Positions 15,683-22,791 of a DNA stretch of 30,219 bases are shown here, piece after piece; position 1 is the first letter of the stretch; each line of letters starts with the position of its first letter. The stretch lies in the IMG/VR virus record IMGVR_UViG_3300023174_000489, positions 1-30,219 of that record; one strand, given 5' to 3'. Under the pieces are notes generated by a model. It did no database searches. It saw only the letters and a program-made list of their open reading frames with translations, and had not been told where the DNA came from. The translations under genes and the position numbers were made by a program. Origin of the DNA: a virus.

Positions 15683-17758
15683 CTAGGTACTATACTGCAT
15701 TATTTTTGTTGACACACTGAGTTGATTCTTCAAGACCGATACCATTTCATCCAGTTTGTCTAGTTGAGCTTGCATTATATAGCTGTCTGACATGCCAGCT
15801 GCTGCTTGCTGTGCTGTGGTATTCAGTGGCACCACTGCCTCGGTTCCGTGCATGGTCAGATTGGGTTTATAACCACTCATTGGTCCTGACAATATGGCGC
15901 CCTGGGCGGCACTCACTTCTGCATGTATATGATCTCCGGTGGCTATGGAACCATTGGGATTGACCTGACCTTTTTGTTCATACTGTGCAAAGCTCACACC
16001 GGCCATGCTCTTGATCATGCCCAAAACGCTTTCATACTTGGTAGGATCATTTAGCACTATGTCTAGTGCCCGGCCTGCTTTGTGTTTAGAGTTGGCATCA
16101 CGACCTGTGTCATTTAGCCCGCTAAAATATTTTAAATCTCCGCCCAACTTGTCTTGAATCGTGTAGGCCAGAGCCACTAAGGCTTCTGAGGAGCCGCCGC
16201 CTGCTACTGATTCTGCGCTTTTGAGTTTGAGTCCGGACGTGTCTGTTCCTCGCCCAGCTGGTGCTGCTGTGCCGGCTGTGGGCACTTCCATTCCGGCCAT
16301 GCTGCCACCAGCATCAGTGCCGGCACCACCAGCTGTGGTGGCTTGTGCGGCAGCTGTGGCTGCTTGAGCTTTCTTTCTGCTGGGCAAGAAACTGGTGAGA
16401 TATTCCACGCTTTCAGTCAGCATTTGCATGGCCTTGGTAGCTGGATTCACGCCCAGATTCACAAAGCTCTGTAGATTTTGTGCTGTCCTGATCTGGCTGT
16501 CACGCATCTGACCTTGAGATTTGGTGGCACTGTCAAATCCTGCGCCGGCCTTGTCTACATCATTGGTTATGTTTTCTAATTCTTTTGCAAACGGATCTAT
16601 GCCTTTGTTGCCCAACATCATCAGGCTTCTGGTAGAAAGTCCAATCTGTCCTCCTACCTGTGCCACTTCTTTGGTGATATTAATCATTGGCCTCGAAGAG
16701 TCGCTAAGAAGTTGCATGGCTTCTGCAGCCGTCATTCCAGCGGCCAGGGATTCCTTATTGATTCTTGCTGATTGTCCTTGTGTGCTGAGCAACAAGTCTG
16801 TGGTGCCGGTTATAGCTCCACTAACATTAGAAGCTATCTCCAATGCAGCTTTTTTATCAACAGCATACAATTGATTGAAGAGCTTCATTGCTTCTTTTTG
16901 TGCATCCACGGGCAAGTCCATGAGCGAGGCATAGAACGCATCAATGTTCAAGGCTTCTTCTCGCTGTGCTTCCATTTCCTCGCGAGTCTGTCCAGTCAAG
17001 CGAGTAAGGATCTCCATCTCTCTTATGTAGGCTTGGCTGCCCTTGATCAGATCCTGTGTGCTGCGTCCACGCAGTTGCCCCAGTGCACCTTCTTGTTTGT
17101 AGAAACCAGCCATGCCATTGTTGATGTCATCAACAGTCATACCCAAATTAAAGAAATACTTCCTGATGTCAGCGGTCTGGAGACCAGCACCAATGTCCAT
17201 GAACTGTTTGGCGCCTTCCACTGCACTGGAAGAAAACAAACCAATGTTCTTGCTGTTGTTGGCCAACAAGGTGCCAAGGTTGCCTAGCTGATCTACGGTG
17301 TAGCCCATCTTGACCGCAGATTCAAACACCTGGGTCATGGCTTCGGCACCTATGGTGCCAGATCTACTGATCTTTTGATAGCTTTCGTATAGTAGGTCGC
17401 TTTGTTTGTTGGCCGCACCCACAAACATGGCCACGGCCTTGGTAAACAAGCCAACAGCAACGCCGGCTGGACCAAATTTCATGGCATAGGCAGCTACAGC
17501 ATTGGCACCGGAGTCTAAGGAATCGTTGAATACCGCAGCACCTTGCTTGCCGGCATACATGTCTTTGCCCAGAGCTTTGAAACTGGTGCCCAATTGGGCC
17601 ATGCTGGCCCGGAGATTGGCGGTGTAGCCCTTGACACCGGCCTGGGCATCTTTCTGGGCTTCGGCATAGTCTTTGGCCGAAATATAGCCAGCCTCAAAGT
17701 TCTCCTTCATGGCCCGGAGATACTTTTCAAATTCTTCTGGGGAGGTGAATTCTGCCAT
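15683..17758 (-). CDS. Tape-measure-like tail protein with peptidase-like domain, 691 aa
   Basis: The N-terminal part is helical and charged. A hydrophobic, Gly-rich segment at residues about 95-116 (FGPAGVAVGLFTKAVAMFVG) resembles tape-measure transmembrane stretches. Residues about 120-460 are long helices. Near 460-530 there is an Ala/Thr/Gly linker. Around 545-612 a SKHKAGRALDIV block and GDHIHAEV resemble the metal-binding HxxxxxxD ... HxH arrangement of M15/LAS-type peptidases. Then comes HGTEAVVPL, a motif typical of tape-measure C-termini. It probably spans the tail tube and may cut cell wall during DNA entry. A TAAATA box lies 5 nt before ATG 17758. Confidence 0.7.
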   Translation of the reverse strand: MAEFTSPEEFEKYLRAMKENFEAGYISAKDYAEAQKDAQAGVKGYTANLRASMAQLGTSFKALGKDMYAGKQGAAVFNDSLDSGANAVAAYAMKFGPAGVAVGLFTKAVAMFVGAANKQSDLLYESYQKISRSGTIGAEAMTQVFESAVKMGYTVDQLGNLGTLLANNSKNIGLFSSSAVEGAKQFMDIGAGLQTADIRKYFFNLGMTVDDINNGMAGFYKQEGALGQLRGRSTQDLIKGSQAYIREMEILTRLTGQTREEMEAQREEALNIDAFYASLMDLPVDAQKEAMKLFNQLYAVDKKAALEIASNVSGAITGTTDLLLSTQGQSARINKESLAAGMTAAEAMQLLSDSSRPMINITKEVAQVGGQIGLSTRSLMMLGNKGIDPFAKELENITNDVDKAGAGFDSATKSQGQMRDSQIRTAQNLQSFVNLGVNPATKAMQMLTESVEYLTSFLPSRKKAQAATAAAQATTAGGAGTDAGGSMAGMEVPTAGTAAPAGRGTDTSGLKLKSAESVAGGGSSEALVALAYTIQDKLGGDLKYFSGLNDTGRDANSKHKAGRALDIVLNDPTKYESVLGMIKSMAGVSFAQYEQKGQVNPNGSIATGDHIHAEVSAAQGAILSGPMSGYKPNLTMHGTEAVVPLNTTAQQAAAGMSDSYIMQAQLDKLDEMVSVLKNQLSVSTKIMQYST

Positions 17759-17763
17759 AATTA

Positions 17764-17771
17764 TATTTATC
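17764..17771 (-). promoter_or_regulatory. Late promoter box GATAAATA, 5 nt before ATG 17758
   Basis: GATAAATA then TAATT and ATG on the minus strand, without a Shine-Dalgarno. It sits in the 23-bp gap between divergent genes. The same bases provide the plus-strand GAGG ribosome site of the gp26-like gene. Confidence 0.55.
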
Positions 17772-17781
17772 GAGGATTTTT

Positions 17782-18621
17782 ATGACGCCAAACAACCCCT
17801 TAAAGCAGTATTTTAGACAGCCCAGCATCTACATCAGATTGCCCAGCAACGGAGAACATTATCCGCCAGGCACGTTGGACATGCCGCCTAACCGTGAGAT
17901 TCCGGTGTTGCCCATGACTGCCGTGGACGAAATCACCTATCGCACCCCTGACGCCCTGTTCAATGGTTCTGCCATGGTTGGTGTGATCCAAAGTTGCATA
18001 CCCAGCATAAAGAATGCCTGGGCCATACCCAGCATGGATGTGGACACCATCCTGGTGGGCATACGAGTGGCCAGCTACGGACACAGCATGGATCTGACCA
18101 GCCAGTGCCCTAAATGCAAGCACGAGCATGATATCAGTGTAGACTTGCGCATGGTTCTGGACAACTTGAAAACTCCTGACTATGCCCAAAGCATACGGCA
18201 CGGCGACCTGGAATTTTTCTTCCGTCCCATGACTTACCAAAATCTCAATGACAACAATCAAATGCAATTTGAACAACAAAAATTGATGAGCTTGTTGCCC
18301 GACAGTGATCTTCCCGAAGCAGAAAAAATTGCCAGTATCACTGACGCTTTGAAAAAGATCACATCAATAACCATCGACGCCTTGTGTCAAAGCATAGGCG
18401 CGGTAAAAACACCACAAGCCTTGGTCACTGAGCCAGAATTCATAAGAGAACTCATGCAAAACTGCGATCGCAAGGTGTTCAACAGTGTGCGTGATCATAT
18501 CATAGCTTTAAAAACAGCTGCCGAGCTGCAGGCTTTGAAAATGACCTGCCCTGAATGCAAGAACAACTACGAGCAAGGCATGACCTTGGACATGACAAGT
18601 TTTTTCGAAGCCGCCTCCTAG
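17782..18621 (+). CDS. 26: Baseplate hub protein, gp26-like
   Basis: It starts at ATG 17782 with GAGG 10 nt upstream. The N-terminal block (IYIRLPSNGEHYPPGTLDMP, then EIPVLPMTAVDEITYRTPDA) and SCIPSIKNAWAIPSMDVD are characteristic of the T4-type baseplate hub family that includes gp26. Two CxxC pairs, CPKCKHEH (about residue 109) and CPECKNNY (about residue 255), could bind zinc. It would act in assembly of the central baseplate hub. At 279 aa it is longer than T4 gp26 (208 aa). It opens a plus-strand operon that diverges from the tape-measure-like gene. Confident as a family member; the exact T4 number is inferred. Confidence 0.8.
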   Translation: MTPNNPLKQYFRQPSIYIRLPSNGEHYPPGTLDMPPNREIPVLPMTAVDEITYRTPDALFNGSAMVGVIQSCIPSIKNAWAIPSMDVDTILVGIRVASYGHSMDLTSQCPKCKHEHDISVDLRMVLDNLKTPDYAQSIRHGDLEFFFRPMTYQNLNDNNQMQFEQQKLMSLLPDSDLPEAEKIASITDALKKITSITIDALCQSIGAVKTPQALVTEPEFIRELMQNCDRKVFNSVRDHIIALKTAAELQALKMTCPECKNNYEQGMTLDMTSFFEAAS

Positions 18622-18647
18622 TCCTGGATTCTGACCAAATTTCCAAG

Positions 18648-18836
18648 ATGCTGGATGACATGGACAAAGAAGCAGACAACATCCGGCGGGAGGCACTGAA
18701 AATGAGCTGGTACATGCGTGGCGGACTGACCTATGAACAGGCCATGAGTCTCAGTGCCACCGAACGTGAAATAATCAGCGGCCTGATCAAAGAGAATCTT
18801 GAGACCACTAAAAAGTCAGGCCTCCCTTTCTTTTAA
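18648..18836 (+). CDS. Small baseplate-associated protein, about 62 aa
   Basis: The conserved-looking core is ADNIRREALKMSWYMRGGL, then TYEQAMSLSATEREIISGLI, ending TTKKSGLPFF. This kind of small protein follows the gp26-like gene in many aquatic T4-like phages and is sometimes linked to gp51, a hub assembly factor. I cannot confirm that link. The frame opens upstream at 18555, inside the gp26-like gene. I chose ATG 18648 because it follows the upstream stop and leads into the charged helix; ATG 18660 is an alternative. No good ribosome site is seen for any candidate, so translation may be coupled to the gp26-like gene. Confidence 0.6.
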   Translation: MLDDMDKEADNIRREALKMSWYMRGGLTYEQAMSLSATEREIISGLIKENLETTKKSGLPFF

Positions 18837-18839
18837 AAA

Positions 18840-19343
18840 ATGTTAAATTTAGAAACTGTCACCTACGACATAGAACGCTGGATCGCAAACTTTGTAGAAG
18901 TTCCGCACCAGGCTCTGGGTGGCTGGGCCCCGTGTCCCTATGCTAGAAAAGCAAGATTAGATCGTGACTTTGAAGTCAGGTTGGGCGTGAACCCGTATTT
19001 TGATTTGAAAGTTGTTGCCCAGACTGGCATTGCCAAAAGCGTGGTGATTTTTGTTTATGAATCAACAGCTTACAGCTACGAGCACTTCCACGCTCACATC
19101 AACTCAGCCAATCAAGAATTTTTGTTGTCGCAAGATTTGTTGGCCCTGGAGGACCACCCAGACGCACCTGAAATAGTCAACGGAGTGAGCATGAATCAGG
19201 GCACCTATGCCCTGGCCTTGGTGCAGTGTCTCAGTGACCTGGATCAAAAAGCACGACTCATGGCAAGCAAAGGATTTTACAAGACCTGGCCTGAAGAATA
19301 CTTAACTGACCTGTTTCGACACCGACGGGATCCCAGGTCATGA
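18840..19343 (+). CDS. Conserved-looking unknown protein, 167 aa
   Basis: The function is not recognised. The N-terminus has WIANFVEVPHQALGGWAPCP then YARKARL, a dense Trp/Pro/Cys block that looks like a conserved site. The middle (SVVIFVYESTAYSYEHFHAH) has a run of aromatics and histidines. It starts 3 nt after the previous stop and its own stop overlaps the next ATG in ATGA, so it belongs to the baseplate-led plus-strand operon. There is no membrane segment or signal peptide. A small enzyme or binding protein is possible. Confidence 0.65.
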   Translation: MLNLETVTYDIERWIANFVEVPHQALGGWAPCPYARKARLDRDFEVRLGVNPYFDLKVVAQTGIAKSVVIFVYESTAYSYEHFHAHINSANQEFLLSQDLLALEDHPDAPEIVNGVSMNQGTYALALVQCLSDLDQKARLMASKGFYKTWPEEYLTDLFRHRRDPRS

Positions 19344-19774
19344 CCTACCAATTTGCCAGAATAGATTTGACCAAGACCACATACCAGCCTTTGGTAAGTT
19401 GGGAATATCTTCGTGAACCCAATATCCCTGTGTTGCAAGACATATATCGTACTTACTGTATCTACAAGCACTTTGCCAGTGTCATGCCTTTGTTTGACAG
19501 TCAATTTACCGATGCCATGACTGATGTGATTGGATATAGAGAACAGGGTCAGCTAGTGGCTTTTAGTTTGATGAAACGCTACGATGATAAAAATGTATTA
19601 GCCAGTCAGTTTGCGTGGACCTATCACAATCCACGCACACGATTGGGCATAGAAAGTTTGAAGACCGAATGTGCAATTTACAGAGATCGCGGTTTTGAAT
19701 ACTTGTACTTGGATCAAGCACACTTGTACAAACAAGGCCTTGAAGGCTTTGAACTACTAGGACCTATACAATAA
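19340..19774 (+). CDS. Putative GNAT-fold protein, 144 aa
   Basis: Central and C-terminal parts read DVIGYREQGQLVAFSLMKRY, then FAWTYHNPRTRLGIESLKTE, then IYRDRGFEYLYLDQ. This fits the strand-helix-strand end of an acyl- or aminoacyl-transferase GNAT fold, where a flexible basic turn precedes the helix. It is a pattern-level call; no acceptor is known. ATG 19340 overlaps the upstream stop by 4 nt and the stop shares one base with the next ATG (TAATG), so the three genes 18840-20109 are translationally coupled. Confidence 0.55.
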   Translation: MTYQFARIDLTKTTYQPLVSWEYLREPNIPVLQDIYRTYCIYKHFASVMPLFDSQFTDAMTDVIGYREQGQLVAFSLMKRYDDKNVLASQFAWTYHNPRTRLGIESLKTECAIYRDRGFEYLYLDQAHLYKQGLEGFELLGPIQ

Positions 19775-20109
19775 TGGCAGACTTATACACAATTTGGGCA
19801 AACAAGGAAGGCGATATTTCAGACCTAGACTGGGTCACAGGCATGAAGAGTTTCTTTGATCATTTGATCAGCGAAGGCAAGATGGAATCATATAGAATTA
19901 CCCGATGCAAGATGGGATTCCGTAGCATTGCAGACATGCCCGAATGGATGATCCTGATGGAGTTCAAAGATATGGGCCAAATGGATTCGGCATTCCGAAG
20001 AGTTGCACCACTTGAAGGTGAGCTCGAAGTCAAACACAAAAGTTTCAATCAGTTTGTGGCAGGCGATATCCAGCACGCACTTTTCAGAGACTGGCCTGAT
20101 CAGTTCTAA
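19774..20109 (+). CDS. Conserved-looking small protein, possible alpha/beta-barrel fold, 111 aa
   Basis: The sequence begins LYTIWANKEGDISDLDWVTG and contains ESYRITRCKMGFRS, then PEWMILMEFKDMGQMDSAFR. A strand-helix-strand arrangement with MDSAFRRVA resembles small ferredoxin-like (dimeric alpha/beta barrel) proteins, including uncharacterised alphaproteobacterial ones with the same YTIW...YRITR pattern. This is inferred from memory of the pattern. It is the last gene of the plus-strand operon, and no obvious terminator follows. The role in the phage is unknown. Confidence 0.6.
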   Translation: MADLYTIWANKEGDISDLDWVTGMKSFFDHLISEGKMESYRITRCKMGFRSIADMPEWMILMEFKDMGQMDSAFRRVAPLEGELEVKHKSFNQFVAGDIQHALFRDWPDQF

Positions 20110-20511
20110 CTGTTCGAGATCTCTGACGAGATCTATTGATTCACTTCGTTCATCAATGATTGCTTTTCCGTATTATCCAGATCTTGTGGTCACAATTCAC
20201 CCGTTACCGGGTGAAAAGAGCCGCATTATCCGAGTCGGAGCAGTCACTTCATTCTGATGAGATTGTCTTTCGACGCGGAGGCGGTTGACCGGTACCCCCT
20301 ACTCAAGCTTCACATATCAACGGAACCCTAGTGACCCGAGAAGAACCAAGTCCTATAAGCATGAGTTGTGTCTTTTTCACAGAGCTCAAACCATTTGTTG
20401 CCTTAAGTTAGCATTTGCCTTTGACACCCAAGAATCTGGACCGGGTATTTCACCGTTCCTCAATGGGGGTAGGTAGTCCTACCGCAGAGTCATATTGTTG
20501 CCTGTCTAAGT
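20110..20511. other. 402-nt stretch without a convincing gene, rich in hairpins
   Basis: It lies between convergent genes. It contains direct repeats CGAGATCT (20115-20122, 20127-20134), which also form an AGATCT hairpin, and an ATTGAT/ATCAAT stem (20135-20157). It also holds a perfect 8-bp stem with a TTAC loop (20196-20215), GTC-TTTC-GAC (20265-20274, a GAAA loop on the minus strand), and GGTAGG-TAGT-CCTACC (20468-20483). TTGTTGCCT occurs twice, exactly 100 bp apart (20395 and 20495). Short open frames here lack ribosome sites and protein-like composition. A structured RNA or a relic of an inserted element is possible. No tRNA or tmRNA could be fitted. Confidence 0.4.
20196..20215. ncRNA. 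Perfect 8-bp hairpin with 4-nt loop (candidate RNA element)
   Basis: TTCACCCG-TTAC-CGGGTGAA is the strongest stem in the 20110-20511 interval. No T-tract follows on either strand, so it is not a standard terminator. It might be part of a larger RNA fold. Confidence 0.3.
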
Positions 20512-20940
20512 TTAAATTTTGTTTTTTATGTGACTACCATGTATACGGCAAACTATCTGTCCGTTGTAGTAGTCGTCTGACTCTAATACTCTATGATTAA
20601 ATTGTTCTCTAGCCTCTATGTAACTACAAGTTGCTTTTGAATTGCAATAAAATAATATTTCTCTTGTGAAGTTGTCTGAGCCCAGCTCTGCAATGTCTTT
20701 GTTGAGTTGATCGTTGCTTCCATAGTATAGTTGCCAGTCTGAATCTATTTTGCTTTTTATTTTTTTACGTTTCTTTTTGCCATTTTTGAGTTTTACTGTT
20801 TTGTATGTTGTTTTGCTGAATTTTGCTAGTTTTTTTCCAATATACTTTCTACCGGTGAGCTTGTTTGTGATTATATAAACAAAGCCCACACAGTCTTCGG
20901 GCAAGGTTTCAATTGTTTTGTTTTCGTACAGCCATACCAT
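20512..20940 (-). CDS. GIY-YIG nuclease (Seg/homing-type), 142 aa
   Basis: Residues 19-37 read GFVYIITNKLTGRKYIGKK, the GIY-YIG signature with its following arginine. A lysine-rich loop (KLKNGKKKRKKIKSKI) follows, then WQLYYGSND and YIEAREQF, the latter supplying the expected catalytic glutamate. Such proteins in T4-like phages are free-standing homing or Seg-type endonucleases that cut DNA and spread by gap repair. It ends the long minus-strand operon, 3 nt after the upstream stop, and borders the hairpin-rich non-coding stretch. No separate DNA-binding domain is seen. AT-rich base use sets it apart from the core genes. Confidence 0.85.
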   Translation of the reverse strand: MVWLYENKTIETLPEDCVGFVYIITNKLTGRKYIGKKLAKFSKTTYKTVKLKNGKKKRKKIKSKIDSDWQLYYGSNDQLNKDIAELGSDNFTREILFYCNSKATCSYIEAREQFNHRVLESDDYYNGQIVCRIHGSHIKNKI

Positions 20941-20943
20941 GGA

Positions 20944-21837
20944 CTATTGTTTATCATTATAAATTGCCGCCAGAGATTTTTTGAACCATAGATCTGCCAT
21001 GGCTAGGGTATCGATTGGTTCATTTGGAACAGGAATTTGATTGCGCCTGCACCAGGATCTAAGCAAAATTTTGTCATAATAATCGAGATTTATATCGGCG
21101 GTGTTGTATTGCAAAGGCGCAAAAGTATTATGACCCAGGGCTTGTTTTAGCTGATCACATATAGACCATTGATTTTTGAATAATTTTTTTTGTTTTTGCA
21201 TCCATTGATCCAAAACAGGTTGGCATAGCGTAGTGTCCAAATCAATTTGTTTAAGAATGGCAATATCTCCGATCAAAAGTTTTTCCAATGATATGTTTAT
21301 GTCCCACTCTGGTAACGCACTCGTCGGAATGTTTGACCCAAATACCAACTGATCTTTAAAAATTACCGTTCCTAAATGTCCTTTTTTGTCTAAATATTGG
21401 TGCACTTTAGAATTATAATTTTTCATTACTTCTGGGTCATCTAGGGCTATTTTGGTACACCAGTTATTGAGCACACAATAAAACATACTTTCAGAATAAG
21501 TAATACCTACTACAATACTACCGGAAAGATTATTTTTAAGCCACCGGGCCTGATCAGCAGAGTGCGTGGGCAAAATCAGAGTTTGAAACGCCTGTAAATT
21601 TGGCCATGTGTGCAATAATTCTAAATCATCGTTGCTCCAGGATCTCCAAAGCCATTGCCCTGGGGTGTGAGAAAAATTATCTTTGAACCAGGGGTTAATG
21701 CAAGGTTGCGTTCGGCCGGCTTTGGTTAGATTAAATTTTTCAACCACTGTCTTAAATTTAGGATCCGTACCCAACAGTCTTTGAACAGTGTCTCCACCGC
21801 TGCCGGGTTGCCAGCAAAGTATGATCACATTATTCAT
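20944..21837 (-). CDS. Unknown cargo protein with N-terminal P-loop-like GSGGDT, 297 aa
   Basis: I start at ATG 21837 (MNNVIILCWQPGSGGDTVQR), which overlaps the upstream stop by 8 nt; a TTG 27 nt upstream also opens the frame. A hydrophobic strand followed by QPGSGGDTVQRLL resembles a phosphate-binding loop of the kinase or sulfotransferase type but does not fit the strict Walker A. Trp-rich stretches follow (GQWLWRSW, LKNQWSICDQL). The C-terminus (YYDKILLRSWCRRNQIPVPN) is helical. The function is not assigned. It is AT-rich and sits among other accessory genes behind gp46. Confidence 0.6.
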   Translation of the reverse strand: MNNVIILCWQPGSGGDTVQRLLGTDPKFKTVVEKFNLTKAGRTQPCINPWFKDNFSHTPGQWLWRSWSNDDLELLHTWPNLQAFQTLILPTHSADQARWLKNNLSGSIVVGITYSESMFYCVLNNWCTKIALDDPEVMKNYNSKVHQYLDKKGHLGTVIFKDQLVFGSNIPTSALPEWDINISLEKLLIGDIAILKQIDLDTTLCQPVLDQWMQKQKKLFKNQWSICDQLKQALGHNTFAPLQYNTADINLDYYDKILLRSWCRRNQIPVPNEPIDTLAMADLWFKKSLAAIYNDKQ

Positions 21838-22327
21838 ATTGTAAATACAACCAGATATCTCCAAATGATAATCTTGCTTTTTCTAACATAACTTTTATTT
21901 TGGTTAGTTTGAATTTTTTGTGTTTCCAGTTGCCAAATGCCGATTCCACGGTAGAGTTGACTCGATCATATGGTAGATATCTATGATTACAGGTGCAAAA
22001 CATTTTGCCGTCGGACTTCAAATGTTTGTCGGCAATTGAATTTATTAACTCATAAAGTTTGTCAGGATCAAGATATTTGAATTCAAAATTGTTAATCATT
22101 ACGATATTGTCATACCGTCCTTGAGGCTCAAGGTCTAAATTTTCCACTAGTCCTATAAAAATTTCACCCAAACATCCTAACATCAAAGTTCTTCCTGGCT
22201 TGAGATCTTTGATTACCATGGCATCTTCTAATAACAAAATTTTTTCTGTGCATCGACGATTGTGTTTCATTACTGCCCACCTATCAAAATAGTGAGATTT
22301 CAATTTCCTACAAAGAATTTTGTTCAT
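21830..22327 (-). CDS. Putative SAM-dependent methyltransferase-like protein, 165 aa
   Basis: GRTLMLGCLGEIFIGLVENL resembles motif I of class I methyltransferases, although the usual GxGxG is degenerate (GCLGE). GRYDNIVMINNFEFKYLDPD then HLKSDGKMFCTCNHRY matches the motif IV and post-IV region (strand, helix, LKxxG, strand). The N-terminal 45 residues are basic. ATG 22327 overlaps the previous stop (ATGA). It may methylate a sugar or another small target, but it could be inactive. It lies among AT-rich cargo genes. Confidence 0.5.
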   Translation of the reverse strand: MNKILCRKLKSHYFDRWAVMKHNRRCTEKILLLEDAMVIKDLKPGRTLMLGCLGEIFIGLVENLDLEPQGRYDNIVMINNFEFKYLDPDKLYELINSIADKHLKSDGKMFCTCNHRYLPYDRVNSTVESAFGNWKHKKFKLTKIKVMLEKARLSFGDIWLYLQYE

Positions 22328-22791
22328 GTTTTTTTTGCTACCAATGCAGTGACTGGATATTCAAAATTCCCCAACTGCCCGCGATCATCTTCTCTAAAAA
22401 TTTTGTCAATGATCGTCCAATCTGGTAGTTGACTTTCAACAAAATTTAACAAATTCAAATCCCAATTTGGGCCAGCGAACGTCGTGTCGTTGGTGTAATT
22501 TTTGTATATAAAAAATTTATTGATCGCGATCCATAGGTAATTTTTGCTGTGTTTGCTAACATCAGCCACAGTCTTTGCTAGATAATCTAAGGACCAGTGA
22601 TTTTGATTTATAGTCAATACGTGCATTTCGTGGAGTAATAGATTGTCGGCGTTAGTAACATAAACTACGTCATCAATGGCATGCAACCTTATAAAGTTGT
22701 CTATGCGTTGTTGTTGCGGCAGTTCACCATTAAGTTTCCACACATCTTTGCAAGGAATCCAAGGCACATTTACTTTAACCGAAAACTTCAT
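22324..22791 (-). CDS. Unknown protein, 155 aa
   Basis: The protein is not recognised. It begins MKFSVKVNVPWIPCKDVWKL and contains HAIDDVVYVTNADNLLLHEM and SKNYLWIAINKFFIYKNY. It ends FEYPVTALVAKKT. It is AT-rich with no membrane segment. Stop and start overlaps of 4 nt on both sides (ATGA) show that it is a translated member of the gp46 operon. The alternating hydrophobic strands suggest an alpha/beta domain, and pairing with the following methyltransferase-like gene is possible. Confidence 0.65.
   Translation of the reverse strand: MKFSVKVNVPWIPCKDVWKLNGELPQQQRIDNFIRLHAIDDVVYVTNADNLLLHEMHVLTINQNHWSLDYLAKTVADVSKHSKNYLWIAINKFFIYKNYTNDTTFAGPNWDLNLLNFVESQLPDWTIIDKIFREDDRGQLGNFEYPVTALVAKKT

Noticed and set aside
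20254-20280. CTGATGAG followed by TTTCGAC, suggesting a hammerhead ribozyme
   Set aside because: The CTGATGA core is present, but no GAAA plus matching stem III follows on that strand, and the minus strand lacks CTGATGA.
20285-20476. 63-codon plus-strand frame in the non-coding stretch
   Set aside because: It starts at TTG without a ribosome site, and the protein has a shadow-like composition with no domain pattern.
20240-20480. Partial likeness to the tmRNA 5' end (TTCGACGCGG)
   Set aside because: No tRNA-like T-arm, no acceptor pairing and no credible tag frame could be found in the interval.
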